Origin: Goniomonas avonlea
Taxonomy: Eukaryota > Cryptophyceae > Goniomonadida > Goniomonadaceae
Length of the DNA: 11,807 nt
Reading direction: 5' to 3'
Assembly (NCBI GenBank): GCA_003573635.1
Contig: QUTJ01031445.1
Coordinates: forward strand, 1-11,807
Shown piece by piece: positions 7,227 to 11,807 of the stretch. The stretch's first letter is position 1, and every line of letters begins with the position of its first letter. The position numbers and the translations under genes were made by a program. Under the pieces are notes generated by a model. The model did not search any database. It saw only the letters and a program-made list of their open reading frames with translations, and was not told the origin of the DNA.

Positions 7227-10200
7227 ATGTCCCTGCACAGCTGGGTGGGTTCGCCCCAATCGCTGTTGAGGTCCCGCGGTCGCCAGGAGGACGAGGAGCT
7301 CCCTTTTCCCGAACAGCGCATGGTTAAAAACAGTACCAGCCCACTGCTGGACGTCGGTGCAGACTTGGCCGAGACCGATCCCGAGGAGCCCTCGAGGAGC
7401 GTCGGTCACACCAGCGATTCATCGAGCGACGCCACAGTATCCAGTGCTTTCGATGGGGCACCACCAAGCCGTTCCATGATTGAAGAGGTTTCCGTTGTCA
7501 TCGAGGAACCGCCCGCTCCTGCACCTTTGCCAGTCAAAGCCGTTCCACCTCCAATGTCAGAGACTACGATGACATACCCCCCTGGGGGCGGTCGTGCTTC
7601 GCCTCCTCCCGAGTGGGAAGTGCAAATCGATCCAGATCGGGACGACTTTGTCCTTGCTATGACTCTCAGATCGCAGATTGATGATCTGGAGGAACACTTT
7701 GCGGCAGCTGAGGCCAAGGTAGTCGCCGCCTCCGCGGCAGTGGACGCCAAGCTCGCTGCACTGGCAGCATTGGAGGACGGGACTCGCGGCGAGAGGAAAC
7801 TTCTAAGTGATCGAATGGTGGCGTTGCAGCAACAGATTCTAGATTCTGATCGCTCTCGGGACCAGCACTTTTTGCTGTCACAAATAATTGATCTCGATGG
7901 AAGATTCGTGGCAGCAGAGGGAATGGTCTGTTAATTGAACAGGTCTGTCGGGGGGACTTAACGCCTGAAACAGATCGTGAATGGTGCGAATCTTGTCTGG
8001 AAAGCCAGCCGTGAGCTCGAAACGCAACTGGACAAAGAGCTGCTCGTGTTCAGCTGCGCGAGACACGTGGACCAGGTTCGTTCTTGGTTGGCTCGCTTGG
8101 CGACTGAGCCCTCCCTTGCAGACCAACCATAAGGTTAAAATGCTGAACACATGGACCCACACTCTGGAGGGAGAGCGAGCGCGCCTGGTTCGGATTATCA
8201 AGAAGATGGACGGTGAGCGGAAGAAGCTGCTCAAAGAGCTGGATGTGGAACGCGGGGAGCGGGAGCTCCTCAAGGTGCGTAGGTCACGTCGTGTTCTTTT
8301 ATAGCGAGACGATAACTGTGGCATTGGTTCACACGCACAGAGACAGGGACAGTGAGCGACACCCCAGCAGAGGTCGCGGTATCCCTCGCAACTGGTGCAA
8401 CCTCGCAACACCGCACGGTGCACAGCAGGGTGTCTGTGTCTCACTGTGTGTGTGCGAACCCTCTCCCCTAGCAGCAGAAAGCTCGAGACTTTCCGGGACA
8501 GAGGCAGGCAGGCAGAGAAGAGGGGGAGTGAGAGCATCCCTGACCGCGTGCAATGTGATACTCTCATCTTGCTTCCTTGCTCGAGGAAACTGACATCGTT
8601 GTCAGGAGTCTCAGTACCGCTCCCAGCAGAAAGCCCGGGACTTGCAAGGACAGGCAGCTGCTCACCTCGCACGCCTCCAAATGCTCGTAAAGGTGGCCAA
8701 GGGGGATGGCCGCAGACTGGAAGGGTCGGCGACGCCACTGTCTGAGCACGCGCTCACCCAGGTGGCCTGGCACCCTCCTCCCCTCTCCCACCCTCTCTCT
8801 CTCCCCCTCTCATTCACTCGCCCTCTGTGTCCGTCCACTCTGACTCCACGCACTCCCAGAGCCAAGCGGCAGGACTAGAGCACGTAGGCAGAGGCAGGAT
8901 GTACACAACAGGGCGAGAGAGAAAGAAGGGGTGGGAGAAGAGAGAGTGTGTGCGAGAGAGACAGGGGGGCCGGAGAGAGACGGGGAGGCGAGCGGGAAAT
9001 GATGGTGCAAGGCAACCTGCGTGAGCGCAAGGCTCAGAGAGGGAACGAGCAGATAGGGAGAGTGAAAGAGGGCGAGAGAGAGGGGAGCGGAGAGACGGGG
9101 ACAGAGGGACGGGAGGGAGGAGGGAGAGAAAGAGGGAGAGGCAAGGCCACCTGTCAACTGTCGCCACCCCTCACAACCGGGGCTGGATTGACTCTAGGTG
9201 TGTCAAATGTCACTGTCACCGCCACACTGCCCCCTGCTCTGCGCCTCTCACAACCGTCGACAGGCGTTTGATTCCGCCCTCAACGAGGTGGAAGCTGCTG
9301 TCGAGGAGTTACAGCGATCTTATCGAACAGCACTAATGCGGTCGGAGTCGCGGCACCCCCCTCTTGGGGGTGCTGCCCTTGCGCAGGTGCTCAAGTGTCC
9401 TCGATACTGTTCAGCGTGGCCCTTTCTTCTTCTTTTTCTTCTGGCCTTTTCTTTTCTTGATTTTATCCTTTTCCCCGCTCCTGCATCACCCTTCTTATCG
9501 TTATTCGGCTGGTTCTGCTGGAAAATCCACTCTAACATAGATCCAGCTGGGACATCTTTTTCGAGCGGTGCGGTTTTGTTGTTGTTGTTGCAGAACCAGC
9601 CTATTAGCCTTGTCTTTTTCCATTTCTGTTCTGAGGCTAGTTTCGCGGGTAAATCACCTGTCCCCCTTTCAAAATGAACTGTGCCAAGCTGCAGCCCAGC
9701 CATATAGACGGACTCGTCTGACGCTTGACATCTTTTGTTGAGCGGAACAGTACCAGTTTTCCTGCAGAATCATGTCGCCTAGTCCTCTTTCTTCACATTT
9801 CTTCTTCTTCCCCTCGTTCCCTCTCTTCCTCCTCGAGGAGCATTCCTCGATCCTCTCCTGCCCCTCAGAGAGGCAGGTAGACATATCATTCGTGCCTCTG
9901 CCCTCCGCCTACGCCTCCCACGGCACCTCCCGGCTGGAGGTGCTGTCCTGAAGTTTCCTCGTAGCAAACGAGGAGCGTTCCTGCCCTCGAGAGAGCAGGC
10001 AGCCAGGCAGGCAGATGGCATATCATTCTTGCCTCTGCCCCAGGACAGGCAGGCAGGTGGCAGTTAGGCAGGCAGGCAGGCAATATCATTCCTGCAGACA
10101 GGTCAGCCAGCCAGGAACACAGAGGGAAGATCATTCCTGCCTCTGACCCTGTCCACCTGCCTCTCGGCCCCGCCTGGGGACGCTGTGCCTGCGCAGGTGG

Positions 10201-10256
10201 CCATGCTGCCTCGTGCGAGCGACTCCACGGGTTCTGTTATCGAGGAAGACTTTTGA
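7227..10256 (+). CDS. alanine-rich coiled-coil protein, unrecognised
   Basis: Proposed exons are 7227-7925, 7974-8075, 8122-8274, 8606-8761, 9264-9386 and a tentative terminal exon 10197-10256 (TGA), about 430 aa, with all introns in phase 0. Residues 1-140 are low-complexity and S/P/E-rich, hence probably disordered. From about residue 150 the chain is heptad-like and A/L/E/K/R-rich: LRSQIDDLEEHFAAAEAKV, GERARLVRIIKKMDGERKKL and ALNEVEAAVEELQRSY. SQIDDLEEHFAAAE (near residue 152) is repeated as SQIIDLDGRFVAAE (near 219), a sign of internal duplication. No catalytic motif, signal peptide or membrane segment is seen; a structural or cytoskeletal role is a guess from composition only. Introns are 48, 46, 331, 502 and about 810 nt; the long ones carry repeats. 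The last exon is uncertain because its acceptor sequence resembles a degenerate copy of the exon 5 / intron 5 boundary. Without it the ORF would read through to a stop at 9675-9677. Confidence 0.68.
8464..8515 (+). repeat. degenerate copy of an exon start inside the preceding intron
   Basis: In the intron 8275-8605, CAGCAGAAAGCTCGAGACTT lies after a TAG (8468-8470) and continues CCGGGACAGAGGCAG. The genuine exon 4 near 8629 reads CAGCAGAAAGCCCGGGACTT and continues GCAAGGACAGGCAG. Both translate to QQKARD-x-x-GQ. The intronic copy hits a stop about 20 codons later, so it is probably a dead exon duplicate or an alternative poison exon. Confidence 0.75.
8773..9150. repeat. CT-rich then GA-rich low-complexity intron
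   Basis: The 502-nt intron 8762-9263 opens with a CT-rich stretch (8773-8842). It continues, after a short mixed segment, with a GA-rich stretch (about 8911-9147) holding GAGAGA, GGGAGG and AGAGAGGGGAG units. The two halves are broadly complementary and could pair in the transcript, bringing the splice sites closer. No coding sequence is seen inside. Confidence 0.85.
9551..9780. repeat. degenerate direct duplication, about 176-bp spacing
   Basis: GACATCTTTTTCGAGCGG (from about 9551), leading to TTGTTGCAGAACCA, recurs from about 9727 as GACATCTTTTGTTGAGCGG leading to TTTTCCTGCAGAATCA. Both copies end in an acceptor-like pyrimidine run plus GCAGAA. They lie in the last long intron of the coiled-coil gene; neither copy is followed by convincing coding sequence. 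Confidence 0.65.
9833..10200. repeat. degenerate repeat block with ATCATTC-TGCCTCTG units and GGCA runs
   Basis: ATCATTC followed by one variable base and TGC occurs at about 9886, 10022, 10084 and 10130; three of the four continue CCTCTG. Related segments precede them: CGAGGAGC(A/G)TTCCT at 9835 and 9969, and GGCAGGCAG runs at about 10005-10015, 10045-10055 and 10068-10081. The copies are imperfect, with unequal 46-136 bp spacing. The block fills the 3' part of the long intron 9387-10196; no gene is seen in it. Confidence 0.7.
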
Positions 10257-10476
10257 GCTCCAAGCTCTTGTTGCCTGCTTGCTCCATCAATTCCACACTC
10301 TCCCTGCAGTGGCAGGGGGGAGAGGGAGAGAGTTAAGCACGAGGGCCGTGGCAGACAGGCAACGGGATTCTATGTGCTGCGCATCCTTCAAATTCGTACA
10401 ACACACGGCAGGCAGGCTGGGAGAGCACAGGGATGGCGATAGAACCAGCCCCAGAGACAGCCAGGCAGGTCAGCAG

Positions 10477-10553
10477 CCAGGGTAGGCAGCCAGGGGAGGC
10501 AGCCAGGGTAGGCAGCCAGGGGAGGCAGGCAGGGGAGGCAGGCAGGGTAGCAG
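10477..10553. repeat. 13-bp minisatellite, six units
   Basis: Head-to-tail units alternate CCAGGGTAGGCAG, CCAGGGGAGGCAG, CCAGGGTAGGCAG and CCAGGGGAGGCAG. They are followed by GCAGGGGAGGCAG and a 12-bp GCAGGGTAGCAG. The T/G alternation at position 7 gives a higher-order 26-bp period, showing that two-unit blocks were copied. Confidence 0.93.
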
Positions 10554-10686
10554 CCCGGCATCCAAGATTTGTAGGTCCTGACGCAACCTGCGACAGATCT
10601 GCAACGCCGACACAGTGTCTGCAATGCCCCCACGCTGGCCGGAGCATAAATGGGGCAGCAGTCTGTCTCATGGCGTTGCCAGTTCT

Positions 10687-10874
10687 CCAATTGTGGTTCC
10701 CACCCCCACTTGGTGCGATTTCTTAAATGGCTTGAGGCTGCCCCCCACCCCCTCACTCTCTCTCCCCTCTCGCTTCCTCCCTCCATTCAACCTTCCTCCC
10801 CCCACCTCTCTTTCTTTCCTCCGATTGTAATTCCCACACCTTGGTGCGACCTCTTTGCTGGCTTGAGACTGCTC
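10687..10874. repeat. 55-bp segment duplicated 134 bp apart, joined by CT-rich DNA
   Basis: The copy at 10687-10743 (CCAATTGTGGTTCCCAC, then CTTGGTGCGA, then GGCTTGAGGCTG) recurs at 10821-10874 (CCGATTGTAATTCCCAC, CTTGGTGCGA, GGCTTGAGACTG). Translated, both give a similar peptide, P-T-P-x-WCDFLNGLRL versus P-T-P-WCDLFAGLRL, but in different frames relative to their surroundings. The segment between them is almost pure C/T. Confidence 0.85.
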
Positions 10875-10963
10875 CTATTCCGTCTCTCACACACCCCTCT
10901 CTCACCCCGCCCCCTTTCACTGGGTGGTGGGAGTTGAACGGTGGGAGCTTCCCCCACCTTCAG

Positions 10964-11089
10964 AAGGTTGTGAAAATGGTGCTGTCACAACCTGCTCTTG
11001 TGTGCGAGTCGAATTGGAGTGAGTACGGTGATGTCCACAACAAGTTGCGAAACCGGCTGGGTGTGGACAAAGCTAGAAAGCTCGGCCGT
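10964..11089 (+). mobile_element. hAT-family transposase C-terminal (dimerisation) fragment
   Basis: A 42-codon open segment lies between an acceptor-like CCACCTTCAG and a CT-rich stretch. It contains VLSQPALVCESNWSEYGD followed by VHNKLRNRLGVDKARKL. This matches the hAT C-terminal dimerisation motif: L-S-x-x-A, then C-E-R-N-W-S, an aromatic/G turn, and I-H-x-K-x-R-N-R-L with E-K-L. The usual R of CERNWS is S here. No DDE/RNase-H part or BED zinc finger was found in the window, and no terminal inverted repeats were identified, so this is a fragment. It may be a relic or a captured exon: both edges are in phase 0 and it has no internal stop. It sits among local duplications. Confidence 0.8.
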
Positions 11090-11438
11090 GTCTCCCCCGC
11101 CCTCTCTATCCCCCTCGCTCACTCCCCCTTCTCTCTCGTTTTTGATCCCCCTCTCCCTCTCCCTCTCCCCTTTTCTTGTCGCTCCACCTGCTGTGGGTCT
11201 CAGTCCCGGCCGCCCGCAAAATGAGTTTCTAATGGCAACAGCACGAGCCGTCGACCACCCTCTCTCTCTCTACCCCTCTACCCCTCTACCCCCCTCTCCC
11301 TCTCAACCTCTCAACCTCTCCCTAACCTCCCTGTCCCTGTCTTCACTTCCCCCCTTCCCCTCCTCCTCTCTCCTGTCACTCCTTCCTCCCAAACTACCGC
11401 CTCCCCCTCGCACCCCACTCTCTCCTCCTTACTTACCC
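11090..11438. repeat. CT-rich low-complexity stretch with one exon echo
   Basis: Mostly C/T-rich sequence with CCCTCT, CTCTACCCC and CTCAACCT mini-repeats (about 11090-11185 and 11258-11430). It is interrupted at 11198-11251 by a segment, TCTCAGTCCCGGCCG onward, that resembles the exon at 11444. It looks like intron or intergenic filler. Confidence 0.7.
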
Positions 11439-11807
11439 ATGGATCTCAGCCCCGGCCGTTGGGGCGAGTTTTCGAAAGGCGACAGCATCGGCAATGACTA
11501 TCACGCGGACACGCTGCAGCAACATCAGGACACCCTCATTTCGCTGGTGCGTTTTCCTCCTCTAGAGGGGGCGACACCCTTACCAACACCAACACCCCAT
11601 CCACCAACTCCAACCAATGGTGTGGTGCTTTCAGGCTGGAGCGGTGAGTGGCCTGCGTCTGAAAAGGGAAGGAAGCGTGAACCAAAGCGAGCGTGAGGAA
11701 GAGAGTGACAGGGGAAGTGGGATGATTCGCCGAGTCACGGTGTCGGGATCTGTGCTCCATTCGAGAGAAGCTTTAGGAGCGATTCCGCCAGAGAGACAGA
11801 GAGAGAC
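11439..11807 (+). CDS. partial unrecognised gene, 3' end beyond the window
   Basis: Two coding segments are supported. The first ends at 11546 and the second runs from 11635 to the window end without a stop, joined in phase 0 across an 88-nt intron (donor GTGCGT, acceptor GTGCTTTCAG). The first reads MDLSPGRWGEFSKGDSIGND, then a short Q/H helix ending DTLISL. The second is polar, with KREGSVNQSEREEESDRGSG and RRVTVSGSVLHSREALG, and looks disordered. I do not recognise it. The ATG at 11439 may be a true start; alternatively the segment begins after CTCAG at 11449 as an internal exon, in which case it would be entered in phase 2. It could continue the preceding coiled-coil gene if the terminal exon proposed there is wrong. 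A GTGAGT inside the second segment (11644) is an alternative donor. Confidence 0.5.

Larger units (their letters stand above)
10257..10963. other. repeat-rich stretch without a supported gene
   Basis: A short open stretch near 10213-10485 (FELQALVACLLHQFHTL) has mildly protein-like composition, but there is no family match I recognise. The rest consists of the 13-bp minisatellite, a duplicated 55-bp segment and CT-rich filler, all listed separately. Confidence 0.45.

Noticed and set aside
7878-8738. 286-codon antisense open frame opposite the coiled-coil gene
   Set aside because: It runs across three well-supported plus-strand exons and their introns, and its composition (R/S/C-rich patches) changes with the underlying exon or intron. 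No domain is visible.
8810-9167. long minus-strand frames opposite the GA-rich intron
   Set aside because: They are simple-sequence translations (SLSLFL, PSLSP) of repeat DNA.
9387-9677. read-through of exon 5 into a hydrophobic peptide resembling membrane segments
   Set aside because: The hydrophobicity comes from a T-rich intron (FLLLFLLAF and similar). The sequence after GTGCTC loses the coiled-coil character, so an intron is more likely; intron retention remains possible.
10477-10553. CRISPR-like array
   Set aside because: The units are contiguous 13-bp repeats without spacers, in a eukaryotic context.
11635-11643. nine-base microexon ending at a GTGAGT donor
   Set aside because: The frame stays open to the window end with sensible composition, so the GTGAGT is more simply coding; only RNA could decide.
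10998-11696. 232-codon open frame rich in S, P and L
   Set aside because: Most of it is CT-rich low-complexity DNA read as SLSPS/PPLPP; only its last part (11439-11546) has coherent coding character.

Overview
This window is nuclear DNA of a gene-dense, intron-rich eukaryote, most likely a microbial one (protist or alga). The signs are conserved eukaryotic proteins split by GT-AG introns, many introns of only 38-53 nt, intergenic gaps of about 0.2-0.35 kb, and abundant CT/GA/CA microsatellites. I cannot name the lineage. The exon models below were built by hand from reading frame, splice signals and family motifs. LSM3, the SET protein and the catalytic part of the dioxygenase are secure. The two coiled-coil genes are well supported in their cores but less so at their ends.

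Layout: (1) 1-152 microsatellites with a long alternating purine/pyrimidine tract. (2) 457-3066 (+) a coiled-coil protein with Sfi1-like F-x-x-W motifs. (3) 3067-3413 a convergent intergenic stretch holding a 55-bp foldback insert between 14-bp direct repeats. (4) 3414-3884 (-) a minimal SET-domain protein. (5) 3885-4077 a bidirectional promoter with a perfect 12-bp inverted repeat. (6) 4078-4460 (+) LSM3, a spliceosomal/decapping Sm-like protein. (7) 4731-7003 (-) a 2-oxoglutarate/Fe(II) dioxygenase with an organelle-type leader and an unrecognised N-terminal region. (8) 7227-10256 (+) an alanine-rich coiled-coil protein with large repeat-filled introns. (9) 10257-11438 repeat-rich DNA with a hAT transposase C-terminal fragment at 10964-11089. 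(10) 11439-end (+) a partial unrecognised gene running off the window.

The genes do not form a pathway. Orientation alternates +,-,+,-,+, with two divergent promoter regions (3885-4077 and 7004-7226) and two convergent ends. The most interesting signals are genome-architectural. Nearly every intron I can place (20 of 21) lies in phase 0, many donors read GTGCGT/GTGCGC, and introns fall into a very short and a long class. The long introns and flanks of the 3' half contain degenerate local copies ('echoes') of neighbouring exon edges joined by CT-rich filler, as if introns grow by local tandem duplication. No prokaryotic system, CRISPR array, rRNA or tRNA was seen.
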